This document shows, in pieces, positions 18,141-26,701 of a DNA stretch of 36,667 nucleotides. Made by a program: the position numbers and the translations under genes. The stretch spans positions 1 through 36,667 of the forward strand of contig CAYRGG010000044.1 in assembly GCA_964423745.1 (NCBI GenBank). Direction: 5' to 3'. A model generated the notes under the pieces. It made no database searches. It was not told the origin of the DNA and saw only the letters and a program-made list of their open reading frames with translations. The DNA comes from CAYRGG01 sp964423745. Its GTDB lineage: Bacteria > Pseudomonadota > Gammaproteobacteria > Competibacterales > Competibacteraceae. The stretch's first letter is position 1. The number at the start of each line of letters is the position of its first letter.

Positions 18141-18165
18141 GTGGGCAACAAGTTGCCCACCCTAC
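18139..18165. repeat. 27-bp palindromic repeat, copy 4
   Basis: This is an intact copy with arms GTGGGCAAC/GTTGCCCAC and trailing CCTAC, identical in the centre (AA) to copy 2. It ends the duplicated brxHI fragment. Copies 3 and 4 bracket that fragment just as copies 1 and 2 bracket the toxin-antitoxin block. Confidence 0.85.
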
Positions 18166-18194
18166 TCAATTATGTAACCTCTTGGGCATACCAA

Positions 18195-18300
18195 ACGGGG
18201 CTGAGTGGCTTGTGAAAGGGGTGTTGGCGGCCCGGAAGGCCGCCGTCAAGCGTACAGGGAAGTATTTACAGCGTCCCCTGGAACAAGCTACCAGCCCCGT
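18195..18300. repeat. 106-bp imperfect palindromic element
   Basis: The outer ends ACGGGGCTG and CAGCCCCGT are inverted repeats, continued by GGCTTGT/ACAAGCT and AGGGG/CCCCT. The middle holds a strong hairpin with arms GGCGGCC and GGCCGCC. This is a dispersed-repeat type unlike the 27-bp element. It lies between the brxHI remnant and the convergent CoA-ester lyase gene, so it could also act as a bidirectional transcription barrier. Confidence 0.65.
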
Positions 18301-18367
18301 AACCCCACTACCCCTACTGCAAAGAAAAAATCTATTAGCCCGTCTTTGCAACGCGCTTGGAAAACCC

Positions 18368-19237
18368 CTACTCCCCCATCCCCTTAATGGCTTCTTCCAC
18401 CGCTAAAGCGCGACGGGCTTCTTCCACATGGAGGTTTTCCACCAGCTTGCCATTTACCACAGCGACGCCTTTGCCTTCCGCTTTGGCTTGCTCCCAGGCT
18501 GCAATGATTTCCCGGGCGTTGGCTATTTCTTTTTCACTGGGCGCAAACACTTCATTGGTGACGGGTAGCTGCTTAGGATGAATGAGGGTTTTGCCATCGA
18601 AACCCATATCCCGCCCTTGTTCACAAGCGGCACGGAAACCTTCTTCATTATTGAGATCGAGATATACCCCATCGAGGATATCTAAACCGTTGGCGCGGGC
18701 GGCCATTACACAGAGGGAAAGCGCGGTGATAAAACCGATGCGGTCCGGTGTATGGCGCAACCGCATCTCTTTGGCTAAATCTGAAGTACCCATGACAATG
18801 GCTGTCAAGCGTGGGCTAGCGCCGGCGATGCTGTGAATATTTAAAATACCTCGGGGCGTTTCAGCCATGATCCAGATGGGCAGATCCGCCGGTGCTCCGG
18901 CCTGATCTAGAGCTTCCACCGCCGCGTGAATTTCTTCGGGAGACTCGATTTTTGGAAATAAAATAGCGCCAGCGCCAATGTTTGCGACAGCCGCCACATC
19001 GTCTTTACCCCACTGGGTACTCAAACCATTAACGCGAATGATTAACTCTCGGGATCCATAACCACCTTGAGACACATTATCGACGATCTGTTGCCGGGCC
19101 ACCTCCTTCGAATCCGGTGAGACAGCATCTTCCATATCGAGAATTAACCCATCGGCAGCCAAGCTGCGGGCTTTATCCAGCGCACGGGCATTAGCACCAG
19201 GCATATACAGAATGGAGCGGCGGGGACGTAACTGCAT
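18368..19237 (-). CDS. HpcH/HpaI aldolase (CitE-like) family CoA-ester lyase
   Basis: This 289-residue TIM-barrel enzyme is of the citrate lyase beta-like group, which cleaves or hydrolyses acyl-CoA esters such as malyl-CoA or citramalyl-CoA with a divalent metal. Seen: RPRRSILYMPG at the start, LILDMEDAV (metal-binding acidic pair, about residue 33), the Arg-containing IIRVNGL, and LFPKIES (about 93-99). It starts at the ATG at 19237; AGGACTTGAG lies just upstream. There are no citrate lyase alpha or gamma genes nearby, so a stand-alone malyl-CoA lyase or thioesterase role is more likely than citrate lyase. The substrate cannot be fixed from sequence. Confidence 0.88.
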   Translation of the reverse strand: MQLRPRRSILYMPGANARALDKARSLAADGLILDMEDAVSPDSKEVARQQIVDNVSQGGYGSRELIIRVNGLSTQWGKDDVAAVANIGAGAILFPKIESPEEIHAAVEALDQAGAPADLPIWIMAETPRGILNIHSIAGASPRLTAIVMGTSDLAKEMRLRHTPDRIGFITALSLCVMAARANGLDILDGVYLDLNNEEGFRAACEQGRDMGFDGKTLIHPKQLPVTNEVFAPSEKEIANAREIIAAWEQAKAEGKGVAVVNGKLVENLHVEEARRALAVEEAIKGMGE

Positions 19238-19638
19238 GGCTCAAGTCCTCATGATGTTTATTAAAAACTGAAATTATAAAGGTTTTCCCTAGATTGACCT
19301 AATGGCTTGCAACCTAGCACAAGAAAACCACGATTAGGTATAGACGAGAACCGTCATCGACTTTTTTTCCACAACACGCTTGTAAAGCCAACAAAAAAGT
19401 TTGAACATTCACCTTTTTGAAAAAAGGCGCTAGGGATATTGCCTAGCTGACTGTTTATTGCTTTCTTTATCTTGCATAGGCTTTCATGCTTGCGTTTAGG
19501 AGCCTTTTTGTACCTATTGATGGGATTTTCGTTAAACTGAATTATTAATCAGAAAGGAAAATTTGTTGATGGATGGTTGAAATTAACATTTTCCGCTTAC
19601 ACTCTTTACATCTGACGAGCAAGTAAGACAGGAATACT
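19238..19638. promoter_or_regulatory. 401-bp divergent intergenic region between CoA-ester lyase and nqrA
   Basis: No convincing gene is seen. It must hold the promoters of both divergent genes. It is AT-rich near nqrA. A possible sigma-70 pair TTAACA / TTACAT with 17-base spacing lies about 25-60 bases before nqrA. An imperfect stem (CCTTTTT/AAAAAGG near 19411) and AGGCT...AGCCT followed by T's (about 19480-19510) are weak terminator-like structures. AGGAA at 19630 serves as ribosome-binding site for nqrA. Confidence 0.4.
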
Positions 19639-20988
19639 ATGCTAATTAACATTAAAAAAGGTCTTGATATTCCAATAACCGGGGAGCCTGAACAGGTCAT
19701 CGACGACGCGCGCCCTGTCACGTCTGTTGCCTTAGTGGGGAGAGATTACATAGGCTTGAAACCGAGTATGCTGGTCAGCGAGGGGGATCGGGTTAAATTG
19801 GGACAACCCTTATTCGCCGATAAGAAAATCCCCGGAGTGAACCATACCGCACCCGGCACTGGCATTGTGACCGCCATTAACCGAGGGGCAAGACGGGCCT
19901 TGCAATCGGTGGTGATACAGCTAGAAGGTGACGAGGAAGAAACCTTCAACGCCTATAGCCCTGCTGAGTTAGGACAACTCAGCCGAGAGACTATCCAAGA
20001 AAACTTGCTGGCATCGGGATTATGGACTGCGTTTCGCACGCGCCCCTATAGTAAAGTCCCACTGCCGGATTCGGTGCCCCATGCTATCTTTGTCACCGCT
20101 ATGGACACCCGCCCTCTGGCGGTGAAACCGGATGTGGTTATCAACACCTACCCAGAAGATTTCGTCAATGGGCTACATATCCTTGGGCGGCTGACAGAGG
20201 GTTCCATCTATGTTTGTAAGGCGCCCGATAGCACCATTCCAACCATCGATAGCGCACCCTTTAAAACAGTTTCCTTTGCCGGTCCTCATCCAGCCGGATT
20301 ACCGGGCACCCATATTCATTTCTTAGATCCGGTGAGCGTCACCAAGACAGCCTGGCATTTAAACTACCAGGAGGTTATCGCCATCGGTAAGTTCTTTACC
20401 ACCGGCCATCTGTGGACTGAACGCATTATTGCCCTCGCCGGCCCGCCTGTTCTTAAACCACGGCTATTACGCACTCGTTTGGGGGCTAACACCAACGAGT
20501 TATTGGACGACGAACTGCAAGACATCGATTGCCGCCCCCTTTCCGGTTCCATCTTAGGAGGCCGCCGTGCCTTGGGAGCAGAAAGCTTTTTAGGCCGTTA
20601 CCATATCCAGCTTAGCGTGATTGCCGAAGGCCGAGAACGCGAACTACTGGGTTGGATTAACCCCGGTAAAAACAAATACTCTTTTTTGAACGTGTTTGTT
20701 TCTAGCTTGTCTAGAAAAATGCAAAAATTTGCTTTGACCACGGATCAAAACGGCAGCCCTAGAGCCATGGTGCCTGTTGGTAATTATGAAGAAGTCATGC
20801 CGCTGGATATCCTGCCTACCCAACTGCTTCGTTATATGCTAGTCGGTGATACTGACACAGCTCAAGCCTTAGGTTGCCTGGAATTGGACGAAGAGGATCT
20901 GGCCCTGTGTTCGTTTGTCTGTGTGGGGAAATATGATTATGGTCCTGTGCTTAGAAAGAATCTCACCCAAATCGAGAAGGAGGGGTAA
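19639..20988 (+). CDS. nqrA: NqrA, Na+-translocating NADH:quinone reductase subunit A
   Basis: This 449-residue cytoplasmic subunit of Na+-NQR is associated with ubiquinone binding. The N-terminus (INIKKGLDIPITGEPEQ) and the motif GRDYIGLKPSMLVSEGD are characteristic, as is the later LGRYHIQLSVIAEGRERELL. The length matches known NqrA. AGGAA precedes the ATG by about 6 bases. The stop overlaps the nqrB start by one base (TAATG), the first of a set of tight junctions in the operon. Confidence 0.97.
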   Translation: MLINIKKGLDIPITGEPEQVIDDARPVTSVALVGRDYIGLKPSMLVSEGDRVKLGQPLFADKKIPGVNHTAPGTGIVTAINRGARRALQSVVIQLEGDEEETFNAYSPAELGQLSRETIQENLLASGLWTAFRTRPYSKVPLPDSVPHAIFVTAMDTRPLAVKPDVVINTYPEDFVNGLHILGRLTEGSIYVCKAPDSTIPTIDSAPFKTVSFAGPHPAGLPGTHIHFLDPVSVTKTAWHLNYQEVIAIGKFFTTGHLWTERIIALAGPPVLKPRLLRTRLGANTNELLDDELQDIDCRPLSGSILGGRRALGAESFLGRYHIQLSVIAEGRERELLGWINPGKNKYSFLNVFVSSLSRKMQKFALTTDQNGSPRAMVPVGNYEEVMPLDILPTQLLRYMLVGDTDTAQALGCLELDEEDLALCSFVCVGKYDYGPVLRKNLTQIEKEG

Positions 20989-22214
20989 TGTCGCTACGTA
21001 ATGTCCTCGATAGGATTCATCCGCTGTTTGCTAAGGGCGGACGTTTCGAGAAATTCTACGCCGTGTATGAAATGATCGATACGTTCATCTATACTCCAGC
21101 GGACACCACCTATACAGCGCCCCATGTACGGGATGGTATCGATCTTAAACGGTTAATGACCTATGTGGTCATCGCCCTGATTCCTTGTATCGTGATCGGT
21201 TGGTATAACACCGGTTATCAAGCAAATATCGCTTTGGCGGAAATGGGTCTTGAAGGCGCCGAAGGCTGGCGCAGCGCCATCTTAAATGCAGTGGGTTACG
21301 ATCCAGCCAATCCTCTTGCTAATCTGTTGCATGGCTTTTTATATTTTCTGCCCATCTATATCACGGTGATGGCCGTGGGTGGCTTTTGGGAAGTGTTATT
21401 TGCCGCCACCCGCAACCACGAAGTCAATGAAGGTTTTCTAGTCACCTCCATGTTATTCACCCTGATTATGCCGCCGGACATTCCCCTCTGGCAGTTAGCG
21501 TTGGGTGTGTCCTTTGGGGTTGTGGTGGCCAAAGAAATCTTTGGCGGCACCGGCAAGAACTTTCTCAACCCGGCTTTGGCAGGTCGTGCTTTTCTGTTTT
21601 TCGCCTATCCTAGCGAAATTTCAGGGGATCAAGTCTGGGTGGCTGTGGACGGTTACAGCAAAGCCACGCCTTTAGCCTTAGCAGCGATTCCTGGGGCAGA
21701 AACCGCCATGGAGAACGTGACGGCAGCGGGTTATAGCTGGTGGCAAGCGTTTGTTGGTATCATTCCTGGTTCGGTGGGGGCGGAATCCGCTCTCGGTGCG
21801 CTTATCGGCGCGGCTTTTATGATTTACACAGGCGTCGCCTCCTATCGGATTATGGCCGGGGTCGTGATAGGCATGTTGGGATCTATACTGCTGTTTAATT
21901 TTTTGATCGGTAATGACCCAGGCTTCCTCTATAGCATGCCTTGGCATTGGCATTTTGTGGTAGGTGGGTTTGCCTTTGCCACGGTGTTTATGGCTACTGA
22001 TCCTGTGAGCGCCGCCCATACCAATGCGGGACGTTGGATATTCGGTGGTTTGATCGGTTTTATGACCGCTCTAGTCCGGGTCATCAACCCCGCTTATCCC
22101 GAGGGCATCATGTTAGCGATTCTGTTTGCTAATTTATTTGCGCCGCTTATCGATTATGTAGTCATCAAGCTCAATATCAGAAGAAGGAGGCTACGTAATG
22201 TCGCAATCTCTTGA
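20988..22214 (+). CDS. nqrB: NqrB, membrane subunit with covalent FMN
   Basis: This 408-residue integral membrane subunit carries one covalent FMN and is part of the Na+ path. Multiple hydrophobic helices start near residue 55 (YVVIALIPCIVIGWYN). The flavinylation motif reads DGYSKAT (221-227), making Thr227 the expected FMN site; many homologs have Gly or Ser where Lys225 stands. RDGIDLKRLM and KEIFGGTGKNFLNPALAGRA are conserved landmarks. AAGGAGGGG precedes the start. It overlaps nqrC by 17 bases. Confidence 0.97.
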   Translation: MSLRNVLDRIHPLFAKGGRFEKFYAVYEMIDTFIYTPADTTYTAPHVRDGIDLKRLMTYVVIALIPCIVIGWYNTGYQANIALAEMGLEGAEGWRSAILNAVGYDPANPLANLLHGFLYFLPIYITVMAVGGFWEVLFAATRNHEVNEGFLVTSMLFTLIMPPDIPLWQLALGVSFGVVVAKEIFGGTGKNFLNPALAGRAFLFFAYPSEISGDQVWVAVDGYSKATPLALAAIPGAETAMENVTAAGYSWWQAFVGIIPGSVGAESALGALIGAAFMIYTGVASYRIMAGVVIGMLGSILLFNFLIGNDPGFLYSMPWHWHFVVGGFAFATVFMATDPVSAAHTNAGRWIFGGLIGFMTALVRVINPAYPEGIMLAILFANLFAPLIDYVVIKLNIRRRRLRNVAIS

Positions 22215-23034
22215 GACCAAAGACACTGATCAAAAAATGGGATTTTTTAATAAATTTTTAAGCATGCCCAATGACAGCATCCCAAAAACGCTGTTTGTGG
22301 CTGTCGCCTTGTGTTTGGTTTGTTCCTTAGTGGTGGCCGGTTCAGCGGTTTTCTTGAAACCTATCCAGACCACTAATCAAGCCCTCGACATCAAGCAAAA
22401 TATTGTGGAGGTGGCAGGTCTACTAAAAGGCGGTCAGAGTGTCGATGAAGCCTTCCAAAAAATCGAGACGCGCATGGTGGATTTATCCACCGGCGAATAT
22501 ACGGACGCCGTTGATCCCGGCAACTATGATCAGCGTCAGGCGGTTAAAGATGCATCACTCAGCCAACCTGTGCCGCCGGACCAAGATATTGCCAAGATAA
22601 AACGGCAAGCTAAATACGCCCCCGTCTACTTGGTAAAAGAAGACGATACAGTAAAAACCATCATATTACCCGTACATGGCTATGGGCTGTGGTCTACCAT
22701 GTACGGTTTTCTCGCCATTGAAAGCGATCTCAATACGGTGGTTGGGCTTAAGTTCTATGACCAAAAAGAAACGCCTGGCTTGGGAGGCGAAGTGGAAAAC
22801 CCCCTTTGGCGGGCCCAATGGGAAGCCAAAAAAATACACGATGACGATGGTGAGCTACGTATTGAGGTTCTTAAAGGTACGGTGGATAAAACCCGCGAGG
22901 AAAGCCAATATCAAGTGGACGGTTTAGCAGGTTCAACCATCACCAGCCGAGGCGTTACCAATTTATTGCGTTATTGGTTAGGTGAAAACGGTTTTGGCCC
23001 CTATCTCGACCAGCTCAGCACTGAGAGAGGATAA
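22198..23034 (+). CDS. nqrC: NqrC, FMN-carrying subunit
   Basis: This 278-residue subunit has one N-terminal membrane helix (about 28-52) and a periplasmic FMN-binding domain. The flavinylation motif DGLAGST at 241-247 puts the FMN on Thr247; it is followed by ITSRGVTNLLRYWLG. PVHGYGLWSTMYGF and ETPGLGGEVENPLW are typical. AAGGAGG lies 8 bases before the ATG at 22198, inside the end of nqrB. The nqrD start is three bases after the stop. Confidence 0.97.
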   Translation: MSQSLETKDTDQKMGFFNKFLSMPNDSIPKTLFVAVALCLVCSLVVAGSAVFLKPIQTTNQALDIKQNIVEVAGLLKGGQSVDEAFQKIETRMVDLSTGEYTDAVDPGNYDQRQAVKDASLSQPVPPDQDIAKIKRQAKYAPVYLVKEDDTVKTIILPVHGYGLWSTMYGFLAIESDLNTVVGLKFYDQKETPGLGGEVENPLWRAQWEAKKIHDDDGELRIEVLKGTVDKTREESQYQVDGLAGSTITSRGVTNLLRYWLGENGFGPYLDQLSTERG

Positions 23035-23037
23035 CGA

Positions 23038-23703
23038 ATGGATATAGCAACTAGAAAAGTTCTTATCGAACCCGTCGTCGATAATAATCCCATCGCCTTA
23101 CAGATTTTAGGCATTTGCTCCGCATTGGCGGTCACCACTAAGATGACCACGGCACTGACCATGTGCATTGCCTTAACGGCTGTGTTGGTGTGCTCCAATG
23201 TGGCCATCAGTTTGATCCGTCGCCATGTGCCCAACAACATCCGTATCATTGTGACGATCACCATTATCGCCTCGTTGGTGGTTGTGGTGGATCAGGTTTT
23301 GAAAGCTTACGCCTACAGCATCAGTAAAGAACTGTCGGTGTTTGTGGGTCTAATCATTACCAACTGTATCGTATTGGGGCGCGCCGAAGCTTTCGCCATG
23401 AAGAACGGTCCCTGGGAGAGTTTTCTCGATGGTCTTGGTAACAGCTTAGGCTACAGCGTGATTCTGTTGGGTGTAGGATTTATCCGGGAACTATTTGGTT
23501 CCGGTAGTTTGTTTGGCATAGAGATTTTTCCCTTGACTTCCGAAGGGGGTTGGTATGCGGCCAATGGATTGATGTTACTGCCCCCCAGCGCCTTTTTTAT
23601 CATCGGCTTTTTTATCTGGGGTATCCGGGTATGGAAACCGAAGCAGGTGGAAAAACCGGAATACCAGATTCACGAAGTACACCGGACTGAGGTGATGCAC
23701 TAA
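23038..23703 (+). CDS. nqrD: NqrD membrane subunit
   Basis: This 221-residue, six-helix membrane protein of the NqrD/RnfE family pairs with NqrE around an iron centre held by conserved cysteines. Cys42 lies in LGICSALAVTTKM and another Cys in LIITNCIVLGRAEAFA, the two expected cysteine sites of this family. The C-terminal tail is hydrophilic. The stop overlaps the nqrE ATG (TAATG). Confidence 0.97.
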   Translation: MDIATRKVLIEPVVDNNPIALQILGICSALAVTTKMTTALTMCIALTAVLVCSNVAISLIRRHVPNNIRIIVTITIIASLVVVVDQVLKAYAYSISKELSVFVGLIITNCIVLGRAEAFAMKNGPWESFLDGLGNSLGYSVILLGVGFIRELFGSGSLFGIEIFPLTSEGGWYAANGLMLLPPSAFFIIGFFIWGIRVWKPKQVEKPEYQIHEVHRTEVMH

Positions 23704-24311
23704 TGAGCCATTACTTCAATATTTTTATCTCTTCGGTCTTTATCGAAAACCTCGCTCTCGCCTTCTTCCTAGGCATGTGTACGTTTCTAGCCCTGGGCAA
23801 ACAGATCGGCACTGCCTTTGGCTTGGGGATTGCCGTGATCGCTGTGCAAGGCATTACGGTTCCCATCAACAATTTGACTTATCAATATTTCCTCAAAGAC
23901 GGCGCCTTAGCCTGGGCAGGTTTACCCGACGTGGACTTAAGTTTTTTAGGTCTGATTAGCTATATCGGCGTCATTGCCGCTATGGTGCAGATCTTGGAAA
24001 TGGTACTAGATCGTTATGTGCCCGCGCTCTATAACGCCCTTGGTATTTTTCTGCCTCTGATTACGGTGAATTGCGCCATCTTGGGCGGTACCCTGTTTAT
24101 GGTGGAGCGGGACTATAACTTTTCTGAAAGCGTGGTCTATGGTCTTGGCACCGGTTTTGGTTGGGCCTTGGCGATCACAACGTTGGCGGGTATTCAGGAA
24201 AAGCTTAAATACAGTGATGTACCCGATGGGCTGCAGGGGTTGGGTATTACCTTTGTAATCACCGGGCTAATGTCCCTGGGTTTTTTAAGTTTTTCAGGTA
24301 TCCAATTGTAG
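23703..24311 (+). CDS. nqrE: NqrE membrane subunit
   Basis: This 202-residue, six-helix protein of the NqrE/RnfA family is inverted in topology relative to NqrD. The cysteine sites are visible in FFLGMCTFLALGKQ and LITVNCAILGGTLF, which with those of NqrD hold the intramembrane iron centre. It begins one base inside nqrD. A 52-base gap, longer than the other junctions of the operon, separates it from nqrF. Confidence 0.97.
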   Translation: MSHYFNIFISSVFIENLALAFFLGMCTFLALGKQIGTAFGLGIAVIAVQGITVPINNLTYQYFLKDGALAWAGLPDVDLSFLGLISYIGVIAAMVQILEMVLDRYVPALYNALGIFLPLITVNCAILGGTLFMVERDYNFSESVVYGLGTGFGWALAITTLAGIQEKLKYSDVPDGLQGLGITFVITGLMSLGFLSFSGIQL

Positions 24312-24363
24312 ATAACGCACTGAAGAAAATCTTTTTTTGTAAACCAGAATATAGGTTACGGAA

Positions 24364-25584
24364 ATGCTCGAAGTCGGTTTAGGTGTACTCTTCTTTACCA
24401 CCATTGTGGTGTTGTTGGTGTTTATTATTTTGGCGGCTAAGTCGAAATTGGTAGCTTCAGGCAACGTCGAAATCCTCATCAACGATGAAAAAACTATTAA
24501 AGTACCTGTTGGCTCTAAGCTATTAAACGCCCTTAGTGGCGCTAACTTGTTTGTCTCTTCGGCTTGTGGCGGCGGTGGTACTTGCGCCCAATGTAAGGTC
24601 AAGGTTTTGGAGGGCGGCGGCGCTATTCTTCCTACAGAAAAGGCCAGTATCAATAAACGTGAAGCCGCAGAAGGCGAACGGTTATCCTGTCAGGTGACAG
24701 TTAAACAGGATATGAAGGTCAACGTACCGGAAGAAGTGTTTGGCGTTAAAAAATGGGAATGCACGGTGCGCTCTAATCACAATGTAGCCACCTTTATTAA
24801 GGAGCTGGTCTTGGAGTTGCCAGAGGGAGAAGAACTGGATTTTCGCGCCGGCGGTTATATCCAAACGGAATGTCCAGCCCATGAGGTTCGCTTTAAAGAT
24901 TTTGACATCGAAGAAGAATTTCGCGATGAGTGGGATCACTATGAACTTTGGGATTACGTCTCAAAATGCACAGAACCCACGGTGCGGGCTTATTCCATGG
25001 CCAGTTACCCAGAAGAGAAAACGGTTATCCTGCTCAACGTGCGTATCGCCACACCGCCACCCAGCATTGCCGACGCAGCGCCGGGGATCATGTCCTCTTA
25101 TCTCTTCGGCCTTAAGCCAGGGGATAAGGTTACGGTTTCGGGACCCTTTGGCGAGTTCTTTGCTAGAAACACCGATAACGAAATGGTGTTTGTAGGGGGC
25201 GGCGCAGGTATGGCGCCCATGCGCTCGCACATCTTCGATCAGTTAAAGCGCATTCATTCCAAGCGTAAAATGACCTTCTGGTATGGTGCCCGGAGTCTTC
25301 GTGAGATGTTCTATACAGAGGATTTTGATAGTTTGGCGGCGCAAAATGACAATTTCACCTGGCATGTAGCTCTGTCGGACCCAAAACCGGAAGATAACTG
25401 GGAAGGTTATACCGGATTTATTCACGAAGTGCTTTTTGAGAAATATCTTAAGGATCATCCCGCGCCGGAGGATTGTGAGTATTATCTATGCGGTCCACCC
25501 ATTATGAATTCTTCGGTCATCAAAATGCTGGAAGATATCGGCGTTGAACGGGAAAACATCATGTTGGATGACTTTGGGGGTTAA
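24364..25584 (+). CDS. nqrF: NqrF, NADH-oxidising flavoprotein subunit
   Basis: This 406-residue entry subunit takes electrons from NADH through FAD and a 2Fe-2S cluster. One N-terminal membrane helix (about 3-25) is followed by a ferredoxin domain with cluster ligands Cys68, Cys74, Cys77 and Cys109. The FAD-binding RAYSMASYP and the NADH-binding GGGAGMAPMRS follow, and the protein ends with the characteristic MLDDFGG. The ribosome-binding site before the ATG is weak (TACGGAA). Confidence 0.98.
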   Translation: MLEVGLGVLFFTTIVVLLVFIILAAKSKLVASGNVEILINDEKTIKVPVGSKLLNALSGANLFVSSACGGGGTCAQCKVKVLEGGGAILPTEKASINKREAAEGERLSCQVTVKQDMKVNVPEEVFGVKKWECTVRSNHNVATFIKELVLELPEGEELDFRAGGYIQTECPAHEVRFKDFDIEEEFRDEWDHYELWDYVSKCTEPTVRAYSMASYPEEKTVILLNVRIATPPPSIADAAPGIMSSYLFGLKPGDKVTVSGPFGEFFARNTDNEMVFVGGGAGMAPMRSHIFDQLKRIHSKRKMTFWYGARSLREMFYTEDFDSLAAQNDNFTWHVALSDPKPEDNWEGYTGFIHEVLFEKYLKDHPAPEDCEYYLCGPPIMNSSVIKMLEDIGVERENIMLDDFGG

Positions 25585-25606
25585 GGTTTAACGTTACCGC
25601 TGCTGC

Positions 25607-26692
25607 ATGCGCTTGTCTAATAACACTGCGGTTAAACCTCGTCCTGCGCCTCCCTTGGCGAAGGGAGGCGTGGGAACGCTTATTCTGTTGGCTCTGGTGG
25701 TGGCAGGTTGGTGGTTTGCCGAAAGTCGCCGAGGCGATGACGCTGCTTTAGTGCAGTTTAGCGGCAGCACCATGGGCACCACCTACACGGTAAAGGCGCG
25801 CCAGGTTCCAGAGGGGATGACCGCTGCCGATCTGCAGACTGAGGTGGATCGTATTCTAGTGGACGTTAACCAACAAATGTCTACCTATGACGAGTCCTCC
25901 GAGCTGTCTCGCTTTAACCAAAGCCAGTCTACCGAATGGGTGAAGGTTTCTAAAGCGTTGGCGCAGGTGGTGCAACGGTCTCTTGAAATTAGCCGCTTGA
26001 CGGACGGCGCCTTCGACGTCACCGTGGGGCCTTTAGTCAATCTATGGGGCTTTGGTCCTGACTTAAGTGAGGATCAAACCCCCTCGGATGCGGAGTTGCA
26101 GGCAGCGTTAGATCGCGTGGGCCACCAACAACTTGAGGCACGTTTAAGCCCACCAGCATTAAAGAAAGATCGTGCCGATCTCTATGTGGACTTATCTGCT
26201 ATTGCTAAAGGCTTTGGCGTCGATGAAATCGTTCAGTATTTAGAATCCCAAGGCATCAGTCACTATCTGGTGGAGATCGGCGGAGAACTGCGGGGCAAAG
26301 GATTAAATCCGCAAGATGTACCCTGGCGAATCGCCATCGAGGAGCCCAACCCCGGAAAACGGGCAGTACAACAGGTGGTGGAAATTGTCGACCGCGGTAT
26401 TGCTACGTCGGGTGACTACCGCAACTTTTTTGAAATCAACGGGCAACGCTACTCCCATGCCATCAACCCCCGCACCGGCCAACCCATACGTCATCAGCTG
26501 GCATCGGTCACGGTAGTCAATGAATCCGCCATGGAGGCGGATGCGTGGGCCACGGCATTACTGGTTTTGGGTCCAGAGCGTGGCGCTGCAATGGCCGAAA
26601 AACAAAACCTAGCCGCCTTTTTTATTGTCATAAATGGTAGCGGTTTGCAAGAAAAGCCGAGTCCTCAGTTTGCGCAGTATTTATTGGATTAG
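25607..26692 (+). CDS. apbE: ApbE, FAD:protein FMN transferase
   Basis: This 361-residue exported enzyme transfers FMN from FAD to threonines of NqrB and NqrC. An N-terminal hydrophobic anchor (about 23-39) precedes the catalytic domain: GSTMGTTYTV, GAFDVTVGPLVNLWGFG, DLSAIAKGFGVDEI, then SHAINPRTGQPI and the Mg2+-binding MEADAWATAL. It follows nqrF by 22 bases. The first 21 residues are encoded across a perfect hairpin (25648-25669), and the ATG at 25607 lacks a good ribosome-binding site, so a GTG at 25670 is an alternative start. Confidence 0.95.
   Translation: MRLSNNTAVKPRPAPPLAKGGVGTLILLALVVAGWWFAESRRGDDAALVQFSGSTMGTTYTVKARQVPEGMTAADLQTEVDRILVDVNQQMSTYDESSELSRFNQSQSTEWVKVSKALAQVVQRSLEISRLTDGAFDVTVGPLVNLWGFGPDLSEDQTPSDAELQAALDRVGHQQLEARLSPPALKKDRADLYVDLSAIAKGFGVDEIVQYLESQGISHYLVEIGGELRGKGLNPQDVPWRIAIEEPNPGKRAVQQVVEIVDRGIATSGDYRNFFEINGQRYSHAINPRTGQPIRHQLASVTVVNESAMEADAWATALLVLGPERGAAMAEKQNLAAFFIVINGSGLQEKPSPQFAQYLLD
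25648..25669. repeat. Perfect 9-bp-arm hairpin inside the start of apbE
   Basis: The arms GCCTCCCTT and AAGGGAGGC flank the loop GGCG. Read in the apbE frame the element gives Ala-Pro-Pro-Leu-Ala-Lys-Gly-Gly. It lies just upstream of the membrane anchor, and could be an inserted palindromic unit or a translational control hairpin. Confidence 0.7.
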
Positions 26693-26701
26693 GGAGTTGT
26701 T

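Noticed and set aside
18368..19237. Citrate lyase beta subunit (citE) of a citrate fermentation operon
   Set aside because: No alpha, gamma or ligase genes are adjacent; stand-alone CitE-like CoA-ester lyase is the safer call.
19238..19638. A small RNA or riboswitch before nqrA
   Set aside because: Only weak stems are visible, with no recognisable conserved aptamer pattern.
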